Shown one piece after another: positions 22,491-34,085 of a stretch of DNA of 64,000 nucleotides; position 1 is the first letter of the stretch; the number at the start of each line of letters is the position of its first letter. Source of the stretch: Cycas panzhihuaensis. Taxonomy: Eukaryota > Cycadophyta. Where the stretch lies: the NCBI GenBank assembly GCA_023213395.1, contig CM041465.1:77383741-77447740 (forward strand), written 5' to 3'. The notes beneath the pieces were generated by a model. It saw only the letters and a list, made by a program, of their open reading frames with translations, was not told the origin of the DNA and did not search any database. Position numbers and translations under genes: made by a program.

Positions 22491-23110
22491 TTGACAGGGG
22501 TAGATTAAGGAATCAAATCAAGCACATGCTCATATCCATGATTAGGAGGAAGTTTAGGTGGTAGTTCTTAAAAAACCTTACTATATTGGTCAATTAGTTC
22601 TTATACCTCCATGGGAACTTCTTCTGTTACTATCTTATAATAGGAAATCATGAACAAGGTGGGATTTTTTTGAAGTATCGTTTTCATATGCTGAGATGAT
22701 ACCAATTATATTAGAGGAATGTTGGGAGCCTGTAGCTTGTACTTACATCCCTTTTGGTGAAAACACATAAATCATGTTTGAAAATTGGTAACAATATTTT
22801 CCAAGTTTTGAAGCTATTGTACTCCTAGAACCACGTCAACCTTGCCAATAGGCATGGTGAACATGTAAGATGTGGTTGAGTACTCTGCAATACGTAAGCT
22901 TATTTGCTAGCAATAACCACCACAAGGCATAGTCCTACCATTTGCTATTGCCACTTGGAATATATTAAGTAGCTTTACTGTGAGACCTAACTTTTCTACA
23001 GTAGGGCGATTTATGGAATTATGTGTACTACCACTATATACCAAAATAGAAACCTCTACATTTTTTATTAACACTCAAAATCTCAATGTTTGTGGCATGT
23101 GTGTCTCTCC
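22490..23110 (-). pseudogene. Protease and PR-RT linker of chromodomain gypsy
   Basis: Minus strand. Near 23000-23050 YSGSTHNSINRPTVEKLGL is the protease active-site loop, the Asp of DSGSTHNFI replaced. Then QVAIANGRTMPCGGYC and the CFHQKGCKYKLQA linker at about 22720-22780, parallel to the element at 1638-2190. Confidence 0.75.
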
Positions 23111-24300
23111 AGTGATGGCTTGAAGTGATATCTAAACATTGTCTAGGTTGTATACAATAACTCCTCTATCTGGGCTTCGTCTTCTTAGACCAATGCTTCC
23201 TGTTCTGTAATTTCATCTATAGTTTCATCAAGGAGAGGGTCTTCTTCATTATTCATCATGAACATCTTCTTAGGAGGGAATCTATATTCCTGATTATACT
23301 TTCCTCTACAATGAAAACATGTTTCATTCTTGATGTGTTATGCTCTTGACATTTGCTCATCTTTTTTTTTCCCCCATAAGAGCACCAGCTTTAGTTCTAG
23401 ACAATGTCCAATTTGGATTAAGTTGTTAGCTAAGAGGTCTTTCAAACTCAGTTTAATGAATAAAACTTTGTCTTCCTTCTTTCAATTCTACTTCAATGTT
23501 CTTGGCATGGCATATGGAATCGATTAGGAATCTCACCTCTATGGTCTTTAATCGGTACCTGATATTATCTCGAAGATCTACTATGTATACTTCTACTAGT
23601 TGAGGTTTACTAATATGGGCATCCACCATACTATGAAGTGTTTAGAATTATTCAGTATAAGATTGTACTGTATTGACTTGCTATAACTTGGTAAGTTGGG
23701 TGAAATAATCCATTTTCATTGTATCTTCATATTGCTAGAATAGAGACTTATGAAAAAAAATCCAATTGTAGTGGATTGTTCCCTCGTAATTTCTTTGCCA
23801 CCAGTGAAAAAATTGTAAGGCTTTTTCATATAAGTGCAACACCGCCACCACTAATTTTTTTTTATTAGTTAAAGGGGTGGTTTTAAAGTAGACCTCTATT
23901 TGCATCACCCAACTATGAATATCTTGGGATCTATCTAGGTCAAACTTTTCTAGCTGAAATTTAGTTTCCTTAAGATCGAGCCCAATCTGATCTCCTGAGT
24001 ATTCCCCTTCTTCTTGGCTTTGCTCCTCTTCTTCAGCTCTGTTTTGAAATCTAATTTTTTTTTTTTGGAGTCAATAGAATATCATAAATTTCTTGTATAT
24101 CCGATTTCAATTCCTTGTATTGGGTTTGCATTAGTGTGATACTACTATCCAAATGGTCCACCCTTTTTGACACGCCCTCAATTCCCTAGGAGGCCTAGGG
24201 CACCATTTTTTCTATTATGATCTTTTTTGATCTTAACTCTATTTTATTGGGAAAACTTTTTCTTAGATATTTCTTGCAAAGACATGCTAAATACCTGCTT
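23110..24300 (-). pseudogene. gag of chromodomain gypsy (decayed)
   Basis: Minus strand between primer site and protease. Near 23280-23320 CFHCRGKYNQEYRFP is the plant gypsy zinc knuckle with its His and last Cys altered. The part at 24080-24240 is charged and helical (LMQTQYKELKSDIQEI). The capsid centre is present only as stop-rich fragments. Confidence 0.68.
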
Positions 24301-24307
24301 TGAACAA

Positions 24308-24320
24308 GGCTCTAATACCA
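24308..24320 (-). other. tRNA-Met primer binding site of chromodomain gypsy
   Basis: The minus strand reads TGGTATTAGAGCC, two bases inside the 5' LTR. Confidence 0.9.
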
Positions 24321-24322
24321 CT

Positions 24323-24878
24323 TGTAGTAATATTACATAAGTCTTCTAAGAAATTTTACAAAAATAAATAAAATATCCACCAAATACACTTACAAAATAT
24401 TCAATCAAGAGAGAAATAATATAAATCCACTTAAATACTTATGACATATAAATATAAAGTGGTATGAAATGAATATAAACTAAATAGATACAAGATTATC
24501 AAATGACTCCACAATTATTGTTGATAATGAATCCCTCTTTGAGGTGAGGTGCCCTCCACAATGCTCCCAAAAGGCCCGAAAATACTGTAGTCTAAGACTT
24601 CTTTGATGATGATGAAATGAGGCTGTAAATCCTCTTTAAATAGGAAGCCAAAGGATAGCAATAGAAGTTGGCCAGAAAAGATGATATTCTTCTTAATACT
24701 GCTCAAATAGAAGTCAGATAGAACTTCACCAAAACCTAGCAAGCTAACTTTAAATGGTCATAACTTTTGATACAGATGTCAGAATTAACTTTCATTTAGA
24801 CCGTTGGAATTGTTGTTTAGAGAATTTTAATTTGAATGGTCATATGTTATATTTATGACCATATTTAAGAATGCTACA
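24323..24878 (-). repeat. 5' LTR of chromodomain gypsy
   Basis: 556 bp, same length as 19219-19774, about 90% identical by eye, with most changes C/T or G/A, as expected from methylated-cytosine decay. Confidence 0.93.
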
Positions 24879-24883
24879 ATGGT

Positions 24884-24956
24884 GGTGGTTGTTTCTTTTA
24901 TTTATGCATTATTATTTTCTATTAATATTATTTTTTATTAATTTCATTTTTTTATA
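24884..24956 (+). repeat. Left LTR of gag-only copia, second part
   Basis: Continues the LTR after the gypsy insertion: GGTGGTTGTTTCTTTTATTT here corresponds to GGTGGTTGTTATTTTTTTTT from about 37505. Confidence 0.8.
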
Positions 24957-24969
24957 TGATATCAAAGCC
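24957..24969 (+). other. tRNA-Met primer binding site of gag-only copia
   Basis: TGATATCAAAGCC, close to the TGGTATCAGAGCC complement of initiator tRNA-Met, directly after the LTR. Confidence 0.75.
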
Positions 24970-26519
24970 AACATGAAGTTAGAGCCTCATTGGGAGAATT
25001 TGATCTATTGAAAGTTGTGTTATTTGCTAATTTGCTTATTGAAACCCTAGTTCTATTGATGTGTGAGAGATAGCTTCATAGATCCCATTGCTAAGTTTTC
25101 AGTTGTATTTGTGACATCATGGTGTTTAACATGAAGTCCTAACCCTATTTAGATATCATTTTGGTGTCATTCATTTTCATTTGTTCAACCCTATTTATGC
25201 TATTCAATATCATTCATAAGTCCATTTAAAAGTTCACCCTATTTATGCTATTCAGTATCATTCATAAGTCCATTTAAAAGTTCATTTGATATAGTTGTAT
25301 GTATATGCCCTCTTTTATTTGCATGATTGCTATTGTGGATACCCTATTACACTAGTGACTATTTTGCCTATAGGCATTTAAGTGAAGAGATATTCATTTA
25401 TCAATCTATTTTTAAGGAAACTTTACCTTATTTATAGTTATTATCTACATATATTGATTGTATATTGTGTGCCTGTTATTACCTTATGTGATATATTACA
25501 AGATTATTAAAGCTCCCTTGTTGTTATCATTACTTATTTTTTGTGAGAAGACATCACCCTTTGTCAAGTCTATGCTAAACCTTAAGTGGTTGGTACTCCA
25601 TTATGTTATTATCTATACCTATTAATCATAGTTAAAATTCTATTATTTATCTATTCATTGTTTGTTATTAAAATATTAGCACCATTTAAGACTACGAAGA
25701 CTAGTTAAGCTCTGATTGAGTAATCCCTTGTGAAGAGTTTTCATTTGGTAAATAGTTGATAGTTTATGCGTAGTTCTCTATGTGATTTAACCTATGTTCC
25801 TCTTCCATTGATCTTTATTGATACACCTCTGCATAAGATTATTAAGTACAAAATCTATTAATGCCATCTACCTAGCTTGGTTGAGTAAGCTCCTTAGTCA
25901 TATGAGGAGCTTGTGACTGGTGGATAACTAGTTAAGGGGTTAAAATCTTAAACTTATATTCTTTTTAATTTTTTAATTTTTTAATAAATAGATATTTATA
26001 TATTTTTTTAATATCTTGAGTTCTATGAGTTTATTTTTTAAATTTTTTAAAACATTGGAATTTTGACTCAGAGATGGTTATTTTGGTATATGGTTTGATA
26101 TGTTTTGGTGTTCTTTTCATATAAAAAAATTAGCCTAAAGTTGAGCCTTTGTTCTAAATCTCTACATGGTAACCAATACCTTTTACATCATATTTTTGCC
26201 TATTTATTAACCCCAAGGCAACTAAAGTTTAAACCTTAGAAGGCTACTGTAAAATATTTATAAAGAAATTTATTGTAATTTGTATATTAAGTCTTATAAA
26301 GTACTATGAGGTAGAAGGAGGTCTTAAAATCAAGGATAGGGTTGCAATCATCTTACTGACAAATTTGTATGACTATGTGATCCATCTTATATGCATTTGA
26401 GATGAATTTTTCACTATTGGTTATTTATATGATCATTAAGAAGGAGGTCCTAAACTTGAGAGATATAGGTTGATATATCTTAAATATGATGTGATCTATG
26501 CTGATGGTTGATTAATTTT
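24970..26519 (+). other. Leader of gag-only copia, no gene seen
   Basis: AT-rich non-coding leader. It contains a 48-bp direct tandem duplication: 25188-25235 and 25236-25283 (ACCCTATTTATGCTATTCA(A/G) and onward), differing at one position. Confidence 0.6.
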
Positions 26520-27200
26520 CATCTACAAGATGGCTTTTTTTTAAGATTTTCTAAGTTTATTAAAATTAGTAAGGTTCAATAGGAAAAATTATTTAGAGTG
26601 GTCAAGAGGCATGAAATCTTGATTGATTTCAAATGATTTATGGGATTTTGTTTCTCAAGGATATAAAGTTTTGATACCTATTTATCCTATTACTCAGTTA
26701 ACACCTGATTGAGAAAAGTAAAAGGAGGAACTTAAAATAAAAGATAGCAGCACACTTTCTTGGATCTATTCTACTTTAAATAATGATGGAATATACCATG
26801 CATATATTAATGTTGTTAAGAAAATATGGGATCTTTCGAAACATAAGTTTGATCCAAGATTAAAGAGAAAATATAGGTTTCTTTAACATTTGTTCAAGTA
26901 GATTTATAACATTGAGATTCTCAAGTAAATATAGTTCATCTTAAGAAGGTATATCAAGAATATACTGAGAATGCATGTTAAGAATACGATGAAAAGGTTT
27001 GTCAAGAGAACATGGTTAAAAATATTATTGATAAAAATACTACTAAATTTAAAGAGACTATTATTGAATACATTATTGAATCTGATGAGACTATTGATGA
27101 AATTATTACTATTATGAGTGTGATGAATTTATTAGTATTATTAGATGTAAAGAATCTATTAATGACTATGATTAAGTAATTTAATATATTAATTTTTTTA
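26520..27200 (+). pseudogene. Copia-type gag fragment (UBN2-like)
   Basis: Plus strand. NYLEWSRGMKS and LISNDLWDFVSQGY (about 26590-26680) match the start of copia-type gag (Y..W...M...L....LW..V..G). SSTLSWIYSTLNND, INVVKKIWDLSKHKFD (26750-26850) match the next helices. Later text to about 27200 is lysine-rich and broken. The LINE inserted at 27264 follows. No zinc knuckle or pol seen. Confidence 0.65.
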
Positions 27201-27437
27201 GATGTTCTTGTTATTTTAAAGTAGATTACACTTAAAGTTGAAGATGAATTAAATTAAGTCATAATTTTTTTTTGGTAAGGTAAAATAAATAAATCATGGG
27301 TTTTAAAACAAGATCCCACAATGTAGTACATCCAAAAATGTATTACTCAAAACAATCCAAGGCCGTGACAAGCCCAGCCATAAACATGATAAGCAGACAC
27401 CAACGACATCTAGATTATGCTAGGACAAGCCCCATGG

Positions 27438-28000
27438 CTAGCTCTCACAAAACTTTTCGTCCTCAACCAATCTCATGAATTCCTTAGGGATAAGCTCTCT
27501 CCATACATTTGAACTCTTGTTCTTCACTCCCCAGTTAGCCAGATTATCAACCACTTTATTATATTCCCTGTAGGTATAGTAGAATTGGACATTCTCCAAC
27601 CTTTTTAGTGCTTCTTGGGCATCCTTAACCATAGCCTATATTCTCTAATATGGGGTGGGTAAACCATTCAGAAGTTTTATCACATTAAGTGAATCCCCCT
27701 CAAACACCACACTGTTGAGACCTCCCTCAAGGGCCAACTCCAAAGTTCTAAGCATAGCTGCCATCTCATCCCTATCATTCATTTTCTTATTATAATACTT
27801 TGCAAAGGCCTAGATAACCTTCCTTTTGGGGTCTTTATAGATTCCTCCACCCCCCCCCCCCCCACAACTTCCCCAGGGTTTCCTTTTGATGACCCATCAA
27901 AGTTTATTTTTACCCAATGGTCATCTAGAGATATCCAAGAACATATCTGTCTCTTCCCTAACTGAATATCTGGCTTTAGTCCCCACTTATTCAGTATCAT
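27438..28000 (-). pseudogene. LINE RNase H domain, copy 2
   Basis: Minus strand. 27779-28000 ends in the first strand HWVKINFDGSSKGNPGEVVG, a good RNase H signature with catalytic Asp. A C run at 27849-27862 directly behind it has shifted the frame. The middle (27640-27780) has DEMAAMLR- and VFEGDS-like pieces, and 27438-27632 ends with NLANWGVKNKSS. A frameshift and stop prevent a single product. Confidence 0.85.
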
Positions 28001-29360
28001 CCCTTTTATCGCTTATATACATTTCTCCTCTATGGGTTTTACATTCTCTCTGATCCTAGTATAAATAATATTGAAGATTTTATTTACATCTATTTGTTTA
28101 TTCTGGAAGAGCCTCTTATTTCTTTCTTTCTATAGATTCCATGCCACCAACAGATAGGCAATTCTCCAAGTGCTACTTAGAACTCTACTTCTATAGGGGC
28201 ACTACCAAGAGATCCACTGGTCTATAATATTCTCTGATTGAACCCATTGGACTTCAAAGAGATTGAACAACAACCTCTAGATCTCCCTAGAGAAAGAATA
28301 ATAGAGTAGGATGTGGTCCATGATTCCTCTTCCTTATAATATAGGACACATTTGTTTGTCATTTGGAATCCTCTTTTCATCAAATTGTCCACTATTAATA
28401 CCTTATTTTCAAATAAATCCACAAAAAAATAGCTACTTTTGGAATGTAATTTCCACACCCCATCTAGAAGCTTATTCCTTTGATTCCCTCTTTCTTCACA
28501 TAGGAAATGGTATCCATGCTTCACTGAATACTCCCTATATTGGGTCGAAGGCCAAACCATTGAGTCTACAGCCTTTGTTTTTGGGATATAAAACTTGTTT
28601 AGTTCCCTACAGAGATTTTCTACACTCTCTTGGGAACAAATCTCTCCTAGAAGAATCTTGAAGCACCTCCACCTTCTATATCTCCCTTCACCAGTCCAAT
28701 AGTCCCAAACTCGAACCTTGAAGCTCCTCTCACAGGGGGCTGAAGGGTGGCTAAATTTGATCTACTATTCAGGCTCTTTTCTCCACACCAAATATCCTCC
28801 CAGATTTAATAATGTTCCCATCTCACTCTAGCCTTCAGCAAACTCCTAGACTTAAGAATACTCCTCCAGACCTCTGACCTAGATGAGAAAATTATATTCT
28901 CATTTAATAAAGAGTAGCCCTGAAGATACTTTTAGGATAAAATCTTACCCCAAAGGCCTTCCCCACCTTTGGTCAAGTGCCATCTAAGCTTATCCACTAG
29001 CTCTGTGTTAAATAAAGGTATTCTTCTCAGATTTAGACCCCTAGCCCATTTTAGGGTGCAAACTTTGTTCCAACTTACCAAGTGGATTCAGTCCTTCTCC
29101 TCAACCCTCAACCATAGAAATCTTTTTTGAATAGATTCCAGCACTGGCAAGACCCTAGCCAGTAATGTAAAAACTAACATCCAATAGATAGGAATACTTT
29201 GAAGGGAGGTAGCCACCAATTGAAGCTTTTCAGCTTGGCTTAAAAGAGCCCCTTTCCATCTAGCTAACTTCCTCTGTATCCGATCGATAATGGGGTTCCA
29301 CATATCCCTCATCACCTTTCCAACAAATAAGGGCATCCCAAAGTAAATAGTGGGCAACTT
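28001..29360 (-). pseudogene. LINE zf-RVT and RT C-terminus, copy 2
   Basis: Minus strand. 29088-29357 carries IYFGMPLFVGKVMRD and KLQLVATSLQSIPIYWM with FLWLRVEEKD. 28222-28560 carries the zf-RVT start YSVKHGYHFLC and LIVDNLMKRGFQMTNKCVLY, where the second zinc Cys is replaced by Tyr. Multiple frame breaks between. Confidence 0.82.
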
Positions 29361-29379
29361 CTAGATCTCCATCTCTAAT

Positions 29380-30560
29380 ATTTTACTTGTCCTTCTTTGG
29401 GTAATAACCAAGGTATTTAAGAAATAAACACTACTTTTATTCAAGTCTACCTTCTAGTTTGTGGCCATCTTGAATCTCCTCAATCCCTCTTTAAACCTAA
29501 TGGCCTCCCTTATAGATGCTTTCCCTAAGAATATGTTAGTGTCTACAAATTGGTGGTGCACTATGTTGTCCAAACTAGAAGTAGATCTAAGTCCTATAAC
29601 TAGCCTCTAACTTCTGGCTTTCTCTATAGCCCTCCCCAACATCTTAGCCAAAATTATAAATAGGTAAGGGGATATAGGGTCATCTTATCTCAGCCCCTGA
29701 ATCCTAGGAAGAATCTAGAAGATGTACCATTAATAATAACAGAGTATTGAGGATTAGAGATGTAGAGCTTCATCCATTCTCTCCACTACTCTCTAAATCA
29801 GAAAGCTTCTAACCACTCCATTGGGTAATCCTACAAGACTCTATTGTAGGCCTTTGAGAGATCAATCTTTATTATCATACTAGGCTCCCTTCTTTCATTA
29901 GTTGAATAGAGTGTTTTATGAATCATAATAATAGCACCTGTGATCTGTCTACCTTGCACAAACCCGTCCTAATTCTGAGAGATAATTTGAAGAATAATAT
30001 TTTTTAGTCTATTTGTAAGGACCTTTGCTATGATCTTATACTTCACATTGCAAAGGCTAATGGTCCAGAACTCCTCTAGCTTTCTAGCCCCTTCCTTTTT
30101 TGGAATTAAGATTAGGAATTTGGACTGCTATTCTCAAATGATTTTTTGGTTTGCTTAGAACTCTTTAATCGCTTCCATAAGATAGCCCTTAATTAATTCC
30201 TAGAATTCCTAAAAGAAACTAGGAGGAAAGCCATCTGGCCTGGTGCTTTCTCACTCTTCAGCCCAAAGACTGCCTTCTTTACTTTTTCTTGAGTAAAGAG
30301 CACTTTCAACATGGTATTCTGGTTCTCATTGACAAGTCTGGAGATAGACCTCATAAAGTCCCTCCTAACATCCTTATCCCCACCTTGCGGTTCTGTAAAT
30401 AGATCCCTAAAGTAGGCAATGGTTGTATCCTTTAACTCTTCTTAACTATTCACTTTCGAGCCATCTTCCTTTTGGAGTTTACTAATCCTATTGCTAGCTC
30501 TATGCTTTACAGTGGTCATATGAAAAAATTTGGCGTTTCTATCTCCTTCTACCAACTAGA
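29380..30560 (-). pseudogene. LINE reverse transcriptase, copy 2
   Basis: Minus strand with stops. Around 30230-30270 the SPGPDGFPP block is visible as ...RPDGFPPSFF; about 30040-30110 holds PKKEGARKLEEF; 29900-29960 GFVQGRQI; 29540-29570 the active-site region reads HHQFVDTNIFLGKA, so the second Asp of FVDD has become Thr. The loss shows an inactive RT. Confidence 0.83.
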
Positions 30561-30699
30561 TGGCCCTTGATGGTTGCTTCAAGTGAATTTCTTCTCTGAT
30601 TAACACCTCCTCTAGATTCTCAACAAGGTCTCTTTCACTTTTATCCAGATCTTATGTCCTTCCTTCCACCTGGATTCTACTATCAACTTCATTCAGATC

Positions 30700-31623
30700 C
30701 TTAATAATTTGATCCTTGATAGAATGAATATTCCTGAACACCTCTTTGTTCTAATTCTTCGCTTGCCTTTTGACCCAATCCAACTTCCTCGAGAATCTAT
30801 ACATAGCATTGCCTTACATAAGCACTGTCCACCATTCCTTAACCTTCTACTTGAACTCAGGACATCTAACCCACATCATTTCAAATATGAATGGAGACCC
30901 TATATGTTTCTCTGCATTCGAGAAGATAAATATGAGAGGAGAGTGGTCGAATCTAATTTTTGATAAGGCCTCTAGAGTAAAATTATTATAGCACTTAGCC
31001 CATTCAAAATTTACCATAACTCTATCCAACTTAATTTGGATAAGTTCGTTCCCCAATCTCTTATTTAACCACATGAAGCTAGCTCCTCTAAGCATGACAT
31101 CCACTAACCTGCCTCTCTACATGAAACTACCCAGGTCGTGCATATTATTTGACCACCCCTCCTGCCCCCCTCTCTTCTCCCCTGGGCAGAGTACCATGTT
31201 GAAATCGCTTGCCACCAACCAGGGCATCCTGTAACCCCCATGGTCTTCCAAGATATAATCCCATATCTTTCTCTAATCCTCAGGAAGGTTTGGGGCATAT
31301 ACATTTGTAACTCTCTATTTTAGATTGTTCCTTCTACTAATGAACCACATAGAGATGTAGGAATCCCTTTCCTTGAAGGTCTCCCCTATCCACTCATCTA
31401 GATTCCACATCACCATTAAACTTCTAGCCCCTTGACCACTATTTACTACTTCACATTCTTCTCTCTTCCAAATTCTATTCTTATCTATTAAACTATTTTC
31501 TATGTTAAGCTTGGTTTCTTATAAAAAGATAATATCAGGTCTATCTCTCATCCTCATATCTCTTAAAATCCTCTATTTTGAGGGGGTATTCATCTCCCTA
31601 ACATTCCATGAAATAAGATTCAT
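30700..31623 (-). pseudogene. LINE ORF2 start and APE-type endonuclease, copy 2
   Basis: Minus strand. ORF2 starts ATG at 31623: MNLISWNVREMN, the usual N-terminus of APE-type endonucleases (SWNVRG). Then DIIFL*ETKL (E of the catalytic site), NVYAP-like text near 31290, WLVASDFN (about 31200-31220, GDFN in the family) and, in 30847-31104, RFDHSPLIF (the SDH motif). This enzyme nicks the target DNA. Stops and frame changes break it. Confidence 0.85.
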
Positions 31624-32711
31624 CTAATTTTCCTTTGATTCCAAACCTCCATGGCATCTGTTAGATCCTGCCCTTTAATTATAGATCTAAGCCTGGGCCC
31701 TTCCAAGAATCCATCATTCAGAGTTTTTTGATTTCCCTGATCAACTTGAGCCACTTCTTCCCTTTCTCTTAAAATATTCAGCGATGGTCTTCCCACCCTC
31801 CTCTTAGACCCAACATCTATGATCTTCCTTTTCCCTGCTACCTTTTGATCCACCTTAGAGGGGGTCTCCTTAATCTCTCCTTTCGGGACCTGTTTAACAA
31901 TTATCTCCTCTACCTCTGCCACTGGTAGTGCATAAGCCACCTCTTCTCCCTCTTAGTAGAGATTATCCTCCTCATTGAGGCATAGATCTAGCCCCATGTC
32001 CCCATGCTCCTAAAGAGAGCTCTCTGCCCTCTCCTACTCATGGGACTCTACCTTCTTTATAGAGGAATCCTCTAGAGGATCATTCTCTACCTAATTAACC
32101 TCTTCCTCTTTCTTATCCCCTGGGCATTTCTGTGGTAGGTGGCATAACCTTCTATAAAATGAGCACCTAAAGTTATCCATCTCGTATATCATTGGCTGCA
32201 CCATGCTCCAATCCTCCAAATCAATCCACACTTCATCTAGAAGGGGTTTGTCAATTTTAGCGAGGGCACAAAACTTGGTATATATTAGCCTATTTTTATT
32301 TTTTATTATAGAATCAACTGCTAAAAGAAGGCCAATGGCCTTTGCCAAGCCCTTCAAAAACTCCATATTCTATAAATGCAGTGGGAGTCTAGGTAGTTAG
32401 ATCCATATTGGTGCTTGTTTTACCATAGGTATTGATGGGCAAAAATCATTATGCCATTTTTCTAGTATTAGGGATTTTCTCCCTATCATCCAAGGAGCCT
32501 TCAACAGTATATTAGTCATATCTTCCTGTAGGGTGAACTTGAATAATACACACCCCTTTGGCATTGCTATAACTTCAAAAGGGCCAACCGTCTTCCATCT
32601 CGACCTAACCCAACTCCTTATGGTTTCTAAATTTGGTCTAGGTCTAGAGAATCTTTCGACCAGGCAGTTCTCCTAGTATTTCTCCATTTTATCCACCGGT
32701 TTCTTTGGTAT
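31620..32711 (-). pseudogene. LINE ORF1 (DUF4283-type RNA-binding, zinc knuckle), copy 2
   Basis: Minus strand. The N-terminal part (about 32711-32400) has NCLVERFSRPRPNLETIRSW and PKGCVLFKFTLQEDM, then EKWHNDFCPS, the DUF4283 domain of plant LINE ORF1. 32091-32366 continues MEFLKGLAKAIGLLLAVDSI, a DEVWIDLED block and a knuckle CSFYRRLCHLPQKC with CX2CX4HX4C spacing but Tyr for the second Cys. The C-terminus (31620-31940) is basic. The stop TGA overlaps the ORF2 ATG as ATGA. The 5' end may be slightly truncated. Confidence 0.8.
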
Positions 32712-32730
32712 TTATAATCTAACTTTGTTA

Positions 32731-33272
32731 TCCCTGATTATAAATTTTATCCATATTTATCTATATTTACTGATGTTACTGATAAATCAAATTCAAGTGA
32801 AGTTCTTCTTTTGAATGTTAATTTAAATTTGAGTACACAAGTTTTAAAAGATATTTTTAACTATTCAAATAATTAGAAGGATTTGCAAGCTGATAAAGAT
32901 AAATAAATTATATTTGAGTTTGATTCAAGAGATATTCTTGTTTTTAATTTTAATAAGAGAATGTCAAGATATTAAGTGATTCAGGATGATACATTTGAAG
33001 TAAATTAAAGGTTCATGATCTAAGAGAGATACTACAAGATCTACATAAAAATTATAATAAAACTTACAAAGATTCAATTTGATAGTCAAAATACTAATGA
33101 GGAGTTGAATTTCATAAAGAAGAATGAAGCATATCAAGATCAAGTATTATTAGTATATTCAAGAGTTAATACAATAAATACAAGTTGAAGATCAAATTGA
33201 ATACCAAGTTTTAGATATAATCTTTAAGATATTTTTAAATATCAAGTATTACAAATTCAAAACAATATTTAT
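32731..33272 (+). other. Internal DNA of gag-only copia between two LINEs
   Basis: AT-rich stretch between LINE copies 2 and 3. Short acidic/asparagine-rich reading pieces but no family motif. It should be the 3' part of the gag-only element. Confidence 0.5.
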
Positions 33273-33289
33273 GTTCTCAAATATACATT
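33273..33289. repeat. Target site duplication of LINE copy 3 (left)
   Basis: GTTCTCAAATATACATT, 17 bp, identical to 37254-37270. Confidence 0.97.
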
Positions 33290-33439
33290 TTTTTTTTTTG
33301 ATAAGGTAAAATAAAATTATAGGGGGTTTTAACTAGGTCCCCAAACCTGGTACATCAACGCCATACAGCTTAAATAAATTGACCATGACAGGCCCATGAT
33401 CTAGCCCATATTCTGATTTACTTCTCCGTATCCGGTCCT

Positions 33440-34028
33440 CACTGTGCATCCATCGACCGCCTCATTAGCTCCTCGGAAGTCCTCTTTCCGGACTTTAAAT
33501 CTTTTATTGATCACCGCCCAATTTGCTAACCAATCCACGAATTTCCTTCTCTATAAGTGTCCGGATCCGGACCTCGATCCGGCATTCAACCCATCTGGAT
33601 ATCCTTAAAAATATCGTTGTTTTCCCATCGCCTTCCCTCTCAAACATTTTATCGCATACATCGAATCCTCTAATATCACCTTTTGCCCGTTTTCCTCTTC
33701 CATCAGAATAGAGGCCCTTAACAACGCCCGAACTTCAGCTTTCTGGTTCGATTGAACCCCCAAATATTCCGCAAATGCCCATCTCAAATTACCTTCATGA
33801 TCCCTACATGTGCCCCCCCGCCAGGTTGCCTTTAGCAAGGTCAAAATTGACCTTTACCCATGAGGCATCTAGAGGATGCCACTTAACATCTCTTCTCTTA
33901 GCTTTAACACCTTCTAGGGGAGCTAAACCCCATTGATTAATAATGTCTTCTTCCCCTTTAGGAATCCTATCCTCCTTTGGATTAACCATCACTTCTGAGA
34001 TGGCTTTTCTGATCTCTTTCAGCAGCAC
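33440..34028 (-). pseudogene. LINE RNase H domain, copy 3
   Basis: Minus strand. 33804-34028 ends in SWVKVNFDLAKGNLAGGHM: the NFDG.AKGNPGEAGG strand with several residues deleted and the frame shifted. 33605-33844 has RWAFAEYLGVQSNQKAEVRA (catalytic Glu) and KVILEDSMYAIKCLRGK (the G of GDS is lost but the Asp is kept). The last part (LANWAVINK-like) is near 33500-33530. Confidence 0.85.
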
Positions 34029-34085
34029 CTGGTTATCCTTCTCCTTGTCTTCGAAGATCCTCCTGTTATGTTCCTTCCAGATGCA

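Larger units (their letters stand above)
19219..24878 (-). mobile_element. Chromodomain Ty3/gypsy element (chromovirus), complete but decayed
   Basis: Two 556-bp LTRs (19219-19774, 24323-24878) differ at roughly one base in ten. On the minus strand the order is primer site, gag, protease, RT, RNase H, integrase with GPY/F module, chromodomain, purine tract. The flanking 5-mers are GTGGT (19214-19218) and ATGGT (24879-24883), four of five matching. It interrupts the left LTR of the gag-only copia. The chromodomain places it among chromoviruses, whose integrases are thought to target chromatin by it. Every domain is broken by stops. Confidence 0.93.
27264..32730 (-). mobile_element. LINE (L1-type with RNase H), near full length, copy 2
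   Basis: Minus strand. The poly-A tail is a T run at 27264-27273, followed by GGTAAGGTAAAATAAATAAA. From the 5' side: ORF1 (about 32711 to 31620), ORF2 with endonuclease, RT, zf-RVT and RNase H down to about 27440. This is the longest of three related copies and the only one with ORF1 here. It is more diverged from the other two (few CpG, many C-to-T changes), so probably the oldest or another subfamily. No clear target duplication; the right edge lies between 32711 and 32760. Confidence 0.88.

Noticed and set aside
27849-27862. Run of 14 C as a regulatory or recombination site
   Set aside because: It sits in the LINE RNase H coding segment where other copies have a shorter Gly-coding C/T run; simplest explanation is homopolymer slippage.
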